Shown piece after piece: positions 9,413-17,118 of a DNA stretch of 64,000 nucleotides. This stretch comes from Candidatus Protochlamydia naegleriophila. GTDB lineage: Bacteria; Chlamydiota; Chlamydiia; Chlamydiales; Parachlamydiaceae. How positions within the stretch are numbered: position 1 is the stretch's first letter; the number at the start of each line of letters is the position of its first letter. The DNA lies in NCBI RefSeq assembly GCF_001499655.1, contig NZ_LN879502.1, forward strand, positions 372,001 through 436,000. Reading direction: 5' to 3'. The notes beneath the pieces were generated by a model, which had not been told where the DNA came from, ran no database searches, and saw nothing but the letters and a program-made list of their open reading frames with translations. The translations under genes were made by a program, and so were the position numbers.

Positions 9413-9721
9413 ATATTTCGCTCTCCTTTCATTCGCTTTGTCATCCTTCCTTTACAGCCAGCCTCTTATGGAAAAATCTTAAGGTTTTTTTGATCATTCA
9501 ACGTGGTTTTATAAATTTATTTATGCTATACTGAAACTATAGAATAGAATCTTGAATTAATTATTTCTGGGGGTAATTTTTGTTCAGTTTCATTAATGCT
9601 CTAAGCTTTATGACTTTTAGTTGAAGTTTAAGAGGATCTTAAAAAATTGGATGGTCTAGAGAGATTGATTTGAAGTTTACAAATCTTCTAATAAGCAAGC
9701 TACCTAGAAAAGGGGAGTTAT

Positions 9722-11107
9722 ATGTCCGATTTAGATGCTAATATTCACGGTTATTCTCAAGAGGCAGCAATTCAAGGAGCGGCTTACATTCCGAGCGTAG
9801 AGGTTGTTGAAGAGAAGAAAGTAGATGCAGGTATTTCTTCGATCGAAAAAAGCAAAGCCGTTGCCGCCTTGATGACGCCTCCCCCAAATTTTCCCATATT
9901 AATATCACCGGCACAAAATGAAGTTCCATTGGCTTTGATCATCGCTTCACTGGAAAACAGCAGCAAACCGATTGCCGATTTTATGAGAAGCATCGACATT
10001 AAGATGTCAGAAATTGCCGATCAAATGTTGAATGGTTGGCTGAAGAATATCAGAGAGATTCAGGAATGGGTTCAGTCGCTGATTAATTCTCCCAACTACC
10101 AATATTTGCAAGAGATTCGTTTGCATGGAGATCAAAAGCAGGGCAATGTGTCTGGGGTGCAGGATCCAACCTCTGCCAATGCTGCAGCCGCTAATCCGAC
10201 GACTGCGAATGAGGCGCCTTATAATTTTTTGACGGCCTTAGAGCGATTGCAGGCATTTGAGCGTGTGCATGCGAGTGCCCCTTCAAGCGATTCCGCAACC
10301 GTTTCCAATTCAAATGCCGATGATGCGGCACGTGTCGTGTCGATTCCCATTATAGCTGCCATGATCATTGGAGGTGGAATGGCGCTCGGGGCAACAGAGT
10401 TAACGACATCTACAACGGGAATGACTAGTACACCTTTTGTTGCGCCTGTTGAGTTAATGGAGCGGCTGCAGCCGGTTTTTCCTCAGCTCATTGTGCAAGA
10501 TATTATTCCGATGATTAATTTAATGGTGGCGGCTCCTATCTACTTTAATGCCTTAGAAGAGGCAGTCAGCAACATTAAAGAGCGGGAAAGGGACAATCAC
10601 GTTGAAACAGCGCAAAATTTTGCGAAAGATGTCGTCAAAATGGTGGCGGACCCTGCGTTTGTCATGGTGACGTATGTGAATAAGATGCCAGGTGCTGATC
10701 AGATGAGCCCTGAATTGAAGGAGCGCATGGCAGCCATGCTCAAGCTGATTTTGGCAAGTGTTGCTTTGAGTTTGCTTTATTCGGTTGAAGTTGGAAAAGT
10801 TAAATCCGACAAATACTGGGGGATGGAGGCTCAAGAATTTCGCGATGTCCTGACTGGAAAGATTGCGGCCCCCAACTCAGATCAAAAACAATCGACGCAT
10901 GATCAGCTAGTGGCGACTTTGATCAAGCAGGTTAATGCCCAGCTCGATGCTTTACCAGCCGAGCAGCGTGCTGAAGCAGTGGAAACGATTCTAAGCTATG
11001 TTGGAGAGAGCCATAACCTTAAAACAATGCTTGATCCGGCTAAAATTTTTGCCGATGTTTTTACTCCCGTTGATCCAACTAAGCAGTTAGATATTCAACC
11101 AGCGTAA
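9722..11107 (+). CDS. Hypothetical protein with hydrophobic segments, possible secreted/membrane effector
   Basis: The 461-residue product has no signal peptide and starts with a Ser/Asp/Ala-rich N-terminus, compatible with (not proof of) a type III secretion signal. A helical amphipathic region (residues ~80-130, RSIDIKMSEIADQMLNGWL) and an Ala/Asn-rich linker follow. Then come a hydrophobic stretch VVSIPIIAAMIIGGGMALG near 205-225, a second near 250-285 and a third (LKLILASVALSLLYSV) near 340-360. The C-terminus is soluble and helical. This pattern resembles chlamydial membrane-targeted effectors or translocators, but no family is recognised. GGGGAG precedes the ATG. It is a single-gene unit ended by a good terminator, with a possible TATACT -10 box near 9527-9532. 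Confidence 0.75.
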   Translation: MSDLDANIHGYSQEAAIQGAAYIPSVEVVEEKKVDAGISSIEKSKAVAALMTPPPNFPILISPAQNEVPLALIIASLENSSKPIADFMRSIDIKMSEIADQMLNGWLKNIREIQEWVQSLINSPNYQYLQEIRLHGDQKQGNVSGVQDPTSANAAAANPTTANEAPYNFLTALERLQAFERVHASAPSSDSATVSNSNADDAARVVSIPIIAAMIIGGGMALGATELTTSTTGMTSTPFVAPVELMERLQPVFPQLIVQDIIPMINLMVAAPIYFNALEEAVSNIKERERDNHVETAQNFAKDVVKMVADPAFVMVTYVNKMPGADQMSPELKERMAAMLKLILASVALSLLYSVEVGKVKSDKYWGMEAQEFRDVLTGKIAAPNSDQKQSTHDQLVATLIKQVNAQLDALPAEQRAEAVETILSYVGESHNLKTMLDPAKIFADVFTPVDPTKQLDIQPA

Positions 11108-11130
11108 GTGTAAATACGAGCTGGTAGTGG

Positions 11131-11168
11131 CAGGCGGCTCAGCCATCTTTTTGAGATTGCACCGCCTG
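11131..11168 (+). terminator. Intrinsic terminator
   Basis: CAGGCGG (11131-11137) pairs perfectly with CCGCCTG (11162-11168), an inner CTCA/TGAG extends the stem, and TTTTCTTG follows. It ends the plus-strand gene just before the convergent aminopeptidase gene. Confidence 0.75.
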
Positions 11169-11228
11169 TTTTCTTGTCATTTTGCCGGATAAAAAACCCG
11201 TAGAGCATACGATTTTTTATGAGGGCAT

Positions 11229-12560
11229 TCATTCGATTTGGTTGCGATTGATTTGCGGCCACTCATTCGTTTGTAACACAGCTTTTAAGAGATTAAATAG
11301 GTGCAGGTGATCTTGGCAGGCCATGAGTTCGCGGCATGAATGCATCGACAGTTGTCCGCAGCCAATGTCAACTGTCGGAATGCCTGAAATACAGGCTTGA
11401 AGGGGTCCAATAGTGGATCCGCAGGGCATATCATTGCGGCTGACAAATTTTTGCAAAGGGATGTGGTGCTTGGATGCCAATACGTAAATGGGTAGGCTTG
11501 AGTAGGCATCTGAGGCATAGCGTTGCTGAGCGTTAGTTTTGACAACAACCCCTTTACCCAGTATGGGATGATGTTGTGCGTCGTGTTTATCAGCATAATT
11601 TGGATGGAGAGCATGTGCCAGGTCGATCGATGTGCAATGAGACTGGCTGAGAACTCTAAAGTAATCTTCTCTTGACTTCCCAAGGGCTAGCAGGAGCCTT
11701 TCAAGAGTTTGATTAAAGAATGGGGATTCCGCCCCTTGGGCAGTATGAGAGCCTACTTCTTCATTATCCCAAAATATAACCATTTTAATATCTTCTTCCA
11801 ATGGTGAAGGATCGTCTAATAAGGCTGAGAGAGCAGCGTGAACGCTTGCTAAACTGTCAATTCTATAAGAAGACAGAAGTTGTTGTTTATAGCCGATGAA
11901 ACGGGCCTTTTCGATAGGAAACAGCAATAGGTCAAATGAGAGCAGCTGCTCGAAATCGAGTTCATCTCTTAGGAGCATCTCCAAATAGGAGCTTTTAGCG
12001 GGAATCTCTTGTTCAAGCGCTAGCAAAGCATTTAAATGCTCTTGTTTATTTAATAATAACCCCTTCTCATTGACTTCTCGATCGAGATGAATGGCTAGTT
12101 GCGGAATGACAAGCGGAAATTTTTCCAGGCGTACGAGCCTTTCTTGCAGTTGCTTATCTTTAGTTGCATAGACCACCCTTCCTGCTAAACCTAAATCGCG
12201 GTTGAGCCATGAGCTTAAGAGGGGAGCCCCATAGACTTCAATCCCGAATAAGATGGCTTGATGGCGCCGTATTTCCGGTTGAGGCTTAAGCTTAAAGCTT
12301 GGGCTATCAGTGTGAGAAGCTAGCAAGCGCACGCGTTTTGTTGACTTTGCTGGAAGAATGAAGGCACAGATAGAAGATTGGTGATGCTTAATGTAGTAGC
12401 GCTGACCAGCTTTAAGAGACCAGCTTTCTGCTTCTTTGAGTGCTATAAATCCTTGATCCTTGAGCCTTCTGGCGCAATCATCTACAGCATGCCAGGCTGT
12501 CGGATTCTTATCTAAAAATGAGGAGAGATCTTGAAGAAGTTGCATTGATTGGACTTCCAT
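11229..12560 (-). CDS. apeB: M18 family aspartyl aminopeptidase
   Basis: A cytosolic dizinc aminopeptidase that removes N-terminal acidic residues from peptides. M18 metal-ligand and catalytic segments are present in order: LLASHTDSPSFKLKP, SSWLNRDLGLAGRVV, FWDNEEVGSHTAQGAESPF (catalytic Glu pair), FVSRNDMPCGSTIGP and TVDIGCGQLSMHSCRE. The 443-residue length is normal. The ATG at 12560 has AAGG about eight bases upstream and lies inside the 3' end of the mnmH gene (49-base overlap), which suggests one transcript with translational coupling. It probably helps degrade imported or host peptides, feeding amino acid use such as that by the nearby glutamate and alanine dehydrogenases. Confidence 0.93.
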   Translation of the reverse strand: MEVQSMQLLQDLSSFLDKNPTAWHAVDDCARRLKDQGFIALKEAESWSLKAGQRYYIKHHQSSICAFILPAKSTKRVRLLASHTDSPSFKLKPQPEIRRHQAILFGIEVYGAPLLSSWLNRDLGLAGRVVYATKDKQLQERLVRLEKFPLVIPQLAIHLDREVNEKGLLLNKQEHLNALLALEQEIPAKSSYLEMLLRDELDFEQLLSFDLLLFPIEKARFIGYKQQLLSSYRIDSLASVHAALSALLDDPSPLEEDIKMVIFWDNEEVGSHTAQGAESPFFNQTLERLLLALGKSREDYFRVLSQSHCTSIDLAHALHPNYADKHDAQHHPILGKGVVVKTNAQQRYASDAYSSLPIYVLASKHHIPLQKFVSRNDMPCGSTIGPLQACISGIPTVDIGCGQLSMHSCRELMACQDHLHLFNLLKAVLQTNEWPQINRNQIE

Positions 12561-13591
12561 TCATTTACCTTTTTGGTTGCAATGGCGCTTAATGTTATGG
12601 CTTGTTCTATAGCTGATTGCCCACTTTTTTCTAAAGAATAGACATGCGGGCGCTTAAGTATCTGATGGCGGTATGCTCTGTCATAATAGCTTAAAAGTTT
12701 TTTGAAAGCGTAATGTCGCTCTCCAGCTGAAAAGGCAGCTAAAATCTCTTTGGTGAGCTGGCTTCCTAATCGTTTGGTAATGCGTTCGGTTGCAAGCTTG
12801 AGCTCTTCTTCAGTTGCGCGGCCATAGAGCTGCATTAATTGCCTTAAGCGCTCTTCTTCTGAGCATTCAAGAAAGAAAAGGGGAGCTTGTTGCATGTATT
12901 GATAAAGCCGAGTGGGGATATGGCAGTGGCCGATTAAGCGTCCCTCGTCTTCTATCCAAATGGGACGTGCATGATTTAAGCATTCCAAGTCAATAGCGAG
13001 TCTGTTTTCAAATTGCTCTTGCGAAGGTTGCTTGGATAGCCCAATACCGCCAAAGGAGCTGCCTCTGTGATTCGCAAGAGATTCTAAATCAATGACTTGC
13101 TCGCCCATTTTTCTAAGGGCTTGTAAGATGGCGGTTTTGCCGCTGCCTGTTAATCCTCCAAGAACGATGAGTGGGATAGCAGGCAATTGATTTAATGAGT
13201 GCAAGATGTTTCGTCTGAAAGTTTTGTAACCGCCTTGAAGAGTGGCGGCCTGATATCTGCATTGAGCCAATAAATGAGCCAGAAAGCCGCTGCGCATGCC
13301 ACCTCTCCAGCAAAGCACCCGAACTTGGCGCTCTGTTAGGAGTTGATCTGCATGATCCATCCAGTGATCGATCTTAGCTTGCGCTAAATTCAAACCCCAT
13401 TCAATGGCTTCTTGCCTACTCTGTTTTTTATAGATCGTGCCAACACGCGCCCGTTCTTCATCAGAAAATAAGGGGAAAGAATGTGATCCAGGAATATGAC
13501 CCTGTTCATATTCTAGCGGACTGCGGACATCTAAAATAGGAGAAGATTCGAGAAGAAACTGCTTTAGCGTTAGTTGAACAGGTGTAGTCAT
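12512..13591 (-). CDS. mnmH: tRNA 2-selenouridine synthase (SelU/MnmH)
   Basis: It replaces sulfur by selenium at the wobble 2-thiouridine of tRNAs for Lys, Glu and Gln, using selenophosphate and passing through a geranylated intermediate. The 359-residue product has an N-terminal rhodanese domain with LDVRSPLEYEQGHIPGSHSFPL and the active-site cysteine in VLCWRGGMRSG (Cys94). A P-loop domain follows with GGLTGSGKT (145-153) and the conserved FGGIG segment. The length and motif order fit the full enzyme. It shares its 3' end with the aminopeptidase gene. No selenophosphate synthetase (selD) is in the window, so either selD is elsewhere or the enzyme makes only geranylated tRNA. No strong ribosome site precedes the ATG. 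Confidence 0.93.
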   Translation of the reverse strand: MTTPVQLTLKQFLLESSPILDVRSPLEYEQGHIPGSHSFPLFSDEERARVGTIYKKQSRQEAIEWGLNLAQAKIDHWMDHADQLLTERQVRVLCWRGGMRSGFLAHLLAQCRYQAATLQGGYKTFRRNILHSLNQLPAIPLIVLGGLTGSGKTAILQALRKMGEQVIDLESLANHRGSSFGGIGLSKQPSQEQFENRLAIDLECLNHARPIWIEDEGRLIGHCHIPTRLYQYMQQAPLFFLECSEEERLRQLMQLYGRATEEELKLATERITKRLGSQLTKEILAAFSAGERHYAFKKLLSYYDRAYRHQILKRPHVYSLEKSGQSAIEQAITLSAIATKKVNEWKSNQCNFFKISPHF

Positions 13592-13669
13592 GCATTTATC
13601 TAGAAGAGCGGTTGGATAGAAAAAGGGTAGTAATGAAATGTCGGATAAAACGCAGAAACGACAAAGCGC

Positions 13670-13695
13670 CTAGGAAGGCTCGAGAGCTTTCCTAG
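13670..13695 (-). terminator. Hairpin terminator after the outer membrane protein gene
   Basis: CTAGGAAGGCTC (13670-13681) and GAGCTTTCCTAG (13684-13695) form a 12-bp stem with one mismatch and a two-base centre. It lies 35 bases past the stop of the gene on the minus strand. Confidence 0.7.
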
Positions 13696-13730
13696 ACGAT
13701 TATCAACTCGTCAGTCTTGACGATGGTAGA

Positions 13731-14708
13731 CTAGAAATGTTTGCCGAGTGTCAAGTTGATAGCATATGAATGCCACTTGTGCTCGTTTTTCTCTCTTCCA
13801 AAGTTGCTAGAACCAAAGAAGCCGCTGCTGCTGAGGCTGTCGCCACAGTGGTTGCGGTGATTTCTGTGAGCTTTCCAGTCTTGGAATTTCACAGAAAGAC
13901 CAAGTGTCCAGTCGCAAGATAAATCGTAGTCAGCACCTAAGCCAAATACCCAGCCATGTGCATGGCGTGAACGATGGCTGTGGTTGTCGCCGAATAAGCT
14001 GAAATCATCATGATCAAATCTAGCTTTGAAGCGAGCATAGTGGTACTCTAATTCAGCATAGAGGTTCCAGCATTCGCCACATGGACGGTATGTGAAATCA
14101 ACGCCGATGAAAGGACCATACCAACGGTTTGTAAACTTATGGCAGCAGCAATCGCTTCCAGACTCTGGGAAGAAACCATCAGAGAAAGAACCAAAATTGA
14201 AGCCTTCATGTTCAACGCATAGATGCTGAGCATCAACCGCATAACCAATTACAGGCGATACAGCTAAAGTGCAATCGCAGAAATAGAAAGGATAGCCAAC
14301 AGCAATGTTTAGATCGTAAACATATTTGTCATCAATAACTTCTCTATGATGTGCAGAAAACTCAAAGTCTTGAGAAAGGCTACCGAAATCAGAGAAAGAA
14401 GGTCTGAAGAATGTAGAGACGCTCTGCTTGAAATCACCGTCTAAAATCCAACCGAAGCTAGCTGCTCCACGTACGTAGAAGTTGCAGCCGAGCATTGATC
14501 TGCCTTTCAAACCGACTTGGAAGATATCAATGTCTTCAAACTTTGTTGTTCTCTTGAAGATAGGATCGCAACTTGGAACTTTGTGTTTCCAGTTGATGTT
14601 GTCATGACGGTAGCCAGCTTCTAGTGTTACTTGTGCTGAGTCGGCGTTGGCGTAAGATATAGAAGATCCCACCAATAACGTCATTAAGAAGGTTATCCAC
14701 TTTCGCAT
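13731..14708 (-). CDS. Cysteine-rich outer membrane beta-barrel protein (Pom/MOMP-like)
   Basis: The 325-residue product has a signal peptide (MRKWITFLMTLLVGSSISYANA) and a mature part of alternating aromatic/hydrophobic beta strands (YVRGAASFGWILDGDF, GPFIGVDFTYR, LYAELEYHYARF, WVFGLGADYDL). It ends with a C-terminal Phe (INLTLGKHF), as in BAM-assembled barrels. There are 12 cysteines, including FCDC and a CCC cluster, suiting the disulfide-linked envelope of chlamydial elementary bodies. It resembles the Protochlamydia outer membrane porins (Pom proteins) more than the Chlamydia MOMP; this is judged by eye. AAGGA lies nine bases before the ATG. A palindrome lies 64 bases upstream. It may be a porin or adhesin. 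Confidence 0.8.
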   Translation of the reverse strand: MRKWITFLMTLLVGSSISYANADSAQVTLEAGYRHDNINWKHKVPSCDPIFKRTTKFEDIDIFQVGLKGRSMLGCNFYVRGAASFGWILDGDFKQSVSTFFRPSFSDFGSLSQDFEFSAHHREVIDDKYVYDLNIAVGYPFYFCDCTLAVSPVIGYAVDAQHLCVEHEGFNFGSFSDGFFPESGSDCCCHKFTNRWYGPFIGVDFTYRPCGECWNLYAELEYHYARFKARFDHDDFSLFGDNHSHRSRHAHGWVFGLGADYDLSCDWTLGLSVKFQDWKAHRNHRNHCGDSLSSSGFFGSSNFGREKNEHKWHSYAINLTLGKHF

Positions 14709-15313
14709 ATTTTTTCCTTGTTAACGTTTAAGTTTACCTTAATTTCCACACTTTGGCTTTGTTTTGCCAGACGCTTGTCAGACAAGCGACAGCTTATTGT
14801 GATTAGCCCTAAATTACTATTTTTCGATCTAATCACTGTTGGCTTTTCTTTTTGCTCCCCGGCCCAATATGTGCCTGGAAGTCAATTGAAGGCGCCAACA
14901 AATGTATCACTGCAAACCTGTAAACAAAACTCTGCGTAATTCGACGTCACTATCATTTATCTTTTAATTATCTGTCAAAGGTTTTTTTTTGAGGAATTTA
15001 TATTATTTCAGGTTGTTGATAGTGAGCTGTTTATAAATACATGGCCGATTAGATATCCCGCTGAAGATACAGTGTGGATCTTATTTTTATTGGAAGAAGC
15101 CTTGAAAAACGATGTAAAGTAGAATCGAGGTAAAGTAGAAGAGAAGCTTGCTTTGCAATAACTCTGTTGAGAGGGGATCACGGGTGCGTTTCTTAAAGCT
15201 GCACTGCTTATAAATAATCGACTGCCTTTTTTGCAAGCAATTGGAGGAGGATTGTTTAAGTGTTTTAAGGTAATGATCTTAAGAGAAGTTTTCTTAGTGA
15301 GAGAGAAGGAGAA
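14709..15313. other. Long upstream region of the outer membrane protein gene
   Basis: About 600 bases with no convincing gene. It should carry the promoter and controls of the outer membrane protein gene. The clearest signal is the palindrome at 14772-14788. Short plus-strand open frames here lack ribosome sites and coding character. Confidence 0.5.
14772..14788. promoter_or_regulatory. Perfect palindrome upstream of the outer membrane protein gene
   Basis: CGCTTGTC-A-GACAAGCG is a perfect 8+1+8 inverted repeat, and two more flanking bases on each side can pair. It lies 64 bases upstream of the ATG at 14708. A one-base centre suits a dimeric repressor or activator site better than an RNA hairpin. 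Confidence 0.5.
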
Positions 15314-15342
15314 AGGGCTTTTTTGATAATCAAAAAAGCCCT
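15314..15342 (-). terminator. Terminator of serS
   Basis: AGGGCTTTTTTGA (15314-15326) and TCAAAAAAGCCCT (15330-15342) form a perfect 13-bp stem with a three-base loop, 18 bases beyond the serS stop. The A/T half of the stem could allow function in both directions. Confidence 0.8.
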
Positions 15343-15360
15343 GGGCACACTTGAGCCAGG

Positions 15361-16638
15361 TCAGGATGGTATTAAAGTCGTTTGGCCATTCAAATAGCGT
15401 TGAAGGACAGAAGGAATGCGTACCGATCCGTCTGGTTGTTGATTGTTCTCCAGTAATGCCACCATGAGGCGAGAAGTTGCCAATCCTGAACCGTTTAGGG
15501 TGTGAACAAAATCCAGTTTTCCATCTTCGCGTCTGAAGCGGATATTAGAGCGGCGAGCTTGGTAGTCTGTGCAATTGGATACAGAGGAGACTTCATAGTA
15601 GCGGTTTTGTCCCGGCAGCCAGACCTCGATATCGACAGTACGCGCAGCGGCAAAAGACATGTCTCCAGTTACAAGAAGAGCATTGCGATAGTGAAGCTCT
15701 AATCCTTGCAGGATTTCTTCTGCACTCTCCATCATCTGATCGAATACCTGATTGCTCTCCTCCGGCTTAGAGAAGCAGAACATTTCGACTTTATTAAACT
15801 GGTGCATGCGGATCAAGCCTCTTTCTTGAGAACCAGCCGCTCCTGCTTCGCGACGGAAACAAGGAGTATAGGCCATATATTTCAAGGTCAGCTCTTCTTG
15901 AGGAATAATTTCATCGATATGCAATCCGTTTAGGGGGACTTCAGCCGTTGGGATTAGATAGAGATGGTAGTCTTCGTCTTGAATCTTAAACTGCTGATTA
16001 TCAAATTTTGGCAATTGGCCTGAGCCAAACATGATGTCGCGGCGAACCAAGAGAGGAGGCATCCATTGCATGAAGCCATTCTTGATATGCGTCTCAATCA
16101 TGTACTGCAACAGCGCCCATTCTAGGCGAGCACCCATTCCTCGGTAGACTGGCCAGCCTGTTCCCGAAATTTTTGCCCCGCGCTTGAAGTCAAAGAGATT
16201 GAGCTTTTCGTTTAATTCGACGTGGTTTTTAAAGGGGAAATCAAAAGAGGGCTTTTGGCCAACTTCTTTGATCACAACGTTTTCTTTCGGATCTTCAGAA
16301 ATTTTAATGTCGTCCATGGGAAGGTTAGGCAAACGGGACAATTCCTGCAGGAATTGTTCTTCCCATTCTTTGGTTTGATGATCCAAGGAATGGATTTCGT
16401 CTGCGAAGCTTGCGACTTGATTCATGAGTTCGGACGTGTCTTGTCCCGACCGTTTCATTTCTCCGATCTTCTGAGAAATGTCATTGCGTTTGGCTTTGAG
16501 TTGTTCAACTTGAGTCTTACCTTCACGAATGCGTTGATCCAAATCACAAATATTGGAGAGGTCGATTTGCGGATCCTTGGTTTTTAGTTTGGCTTCGACT
16601 GTCGCACGATCCTTGCGAATTAAACGGATATCAATCAT
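15361..16638 (-). CDS. serS: Seryl-tRNA synthetase
   Basis: It charges tRNA-Ser with serine (class II aminoacyl-tRNA synthetase, cytosolic dimer). The N-terminal long coiled-coil arm (residues ~25-105, VEQLKAKRNDISQKIGEMKR) binds the tRNA. The core carries LIPTAEVPL, motif 2 in PCFRREAGAAGSQERGLIRMHQF and motif 3 in GSGLATSRLMVALLENNQ. The 425-residue length is normal. AAGGA lies eight bases before the ATG. It is a single-gene unit with a good terminator and no T-box-like leader. Confidence 0.98.
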   Translation of the reverse strand: MIDIRLIRKDRATVEAKLKTKDPQIDLSNICDLDQRIREGKTQVEQLKAKRNDISQKIGEMKRSGQDTSELMNQVASFADEIHSLDHQTKEWEEQFLQELSRLPNLPMDDIKISEDPKENVVIKEVGQKPSFDFPFKNHVELNEKLNLFDFKRGAKISGTGWPVYRGMGARLEWALLQYMIETHIKNGFMQWMPPLLVRRDIMFGSGQLPKFDNQQFKIQDEDYHLYLIPTAEVPLNGLHIDEIIPQEELTLKYMAYTPCFRREAGAAGSQERGLIRMHQFNKVEMFCFSKPEESNQVFDQMMESAEEILQGLELHYRNALLVTGDMSFAAARTVDIEVWLPGQNRYYEVSSVSNCTDYQARRSNIRFRREDGKLDFVHTLNGSGLATSRLMVALLENNQQPDGSVRIPSVLQRYLNGQTTLIPS

Positions 16639-16740
16639 AACAAGTCCTTTTAAAATTTACTTTTTTGCCATAGGCGCTAACATTGAGAAGGGCCAGGCTT
16701 TTTGGCAGGCTGAACCTGCTATGATCTTAAGCATGGCCAA

Positions 16741-16983
16741 ATGAGACGCGAAGTGCTCTGCGCATTAAAATTCGGTGATAAAAAGAGTATAAAAAAGATC
16801 TTTCTTAAAGAAAAGCAAATTAAGAACTTGAGAGGATCTCGTCAAACTGTAAAGAAATCAAAGAAAATATCTCGAGAGGTCTCTTTTGCAGCTTTGAACA
16901 ATCGGGCTCTTCCTAAAAGAGGAAGAAAGAACGTTTTAACTTATAAAAGAAATCTCAGATTTGAAGTGCAATTAGTCTTTTAG
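16741..16983 (+). CDS. Doubtful small lysine-rich ORF
   Basis: An 80-codon open frame between the divergent serS and smc genes encodes a very basic peptide (KKSIKKIFLKEKQIKNLRGSR). No ribosome site precedes its ATG, no family is recognised and the local A-rich composition alone favours Lys codons. It may be a real small nucleic-acid-binding protein, but a chance frame is more likely. The rest of the 16639-17118 spacer shows nothing else. Confidence 0.2.
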   Translation: MRREVLCALKFGDKKSIKKIFLKEKQIKNLRGSRQTVKKSKKISREVSFAALNNRALPKRGRKNVLTYKRNLRFEVQLVF

Positions 16984-17118
16984 CTTATCCTTATTTGTTA
17001 GCCAAAAAAATTATCAGATGTTGCTGGTAAATGGTAAGGTCAAGGGGCAAATAAGATGCTGGCGCCTGAATTCTTCCTTCTGTATGCTATTTCGCAAGTT
17101 GTATAGATGGAGGTTGTT

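Noticed and set aside
11285-11683. 132-codon ORF inside the aminopeptidase gene
   Set aside because: It is on the same strand in another frame of a gene with all M18 motifs; clearly a shadow.
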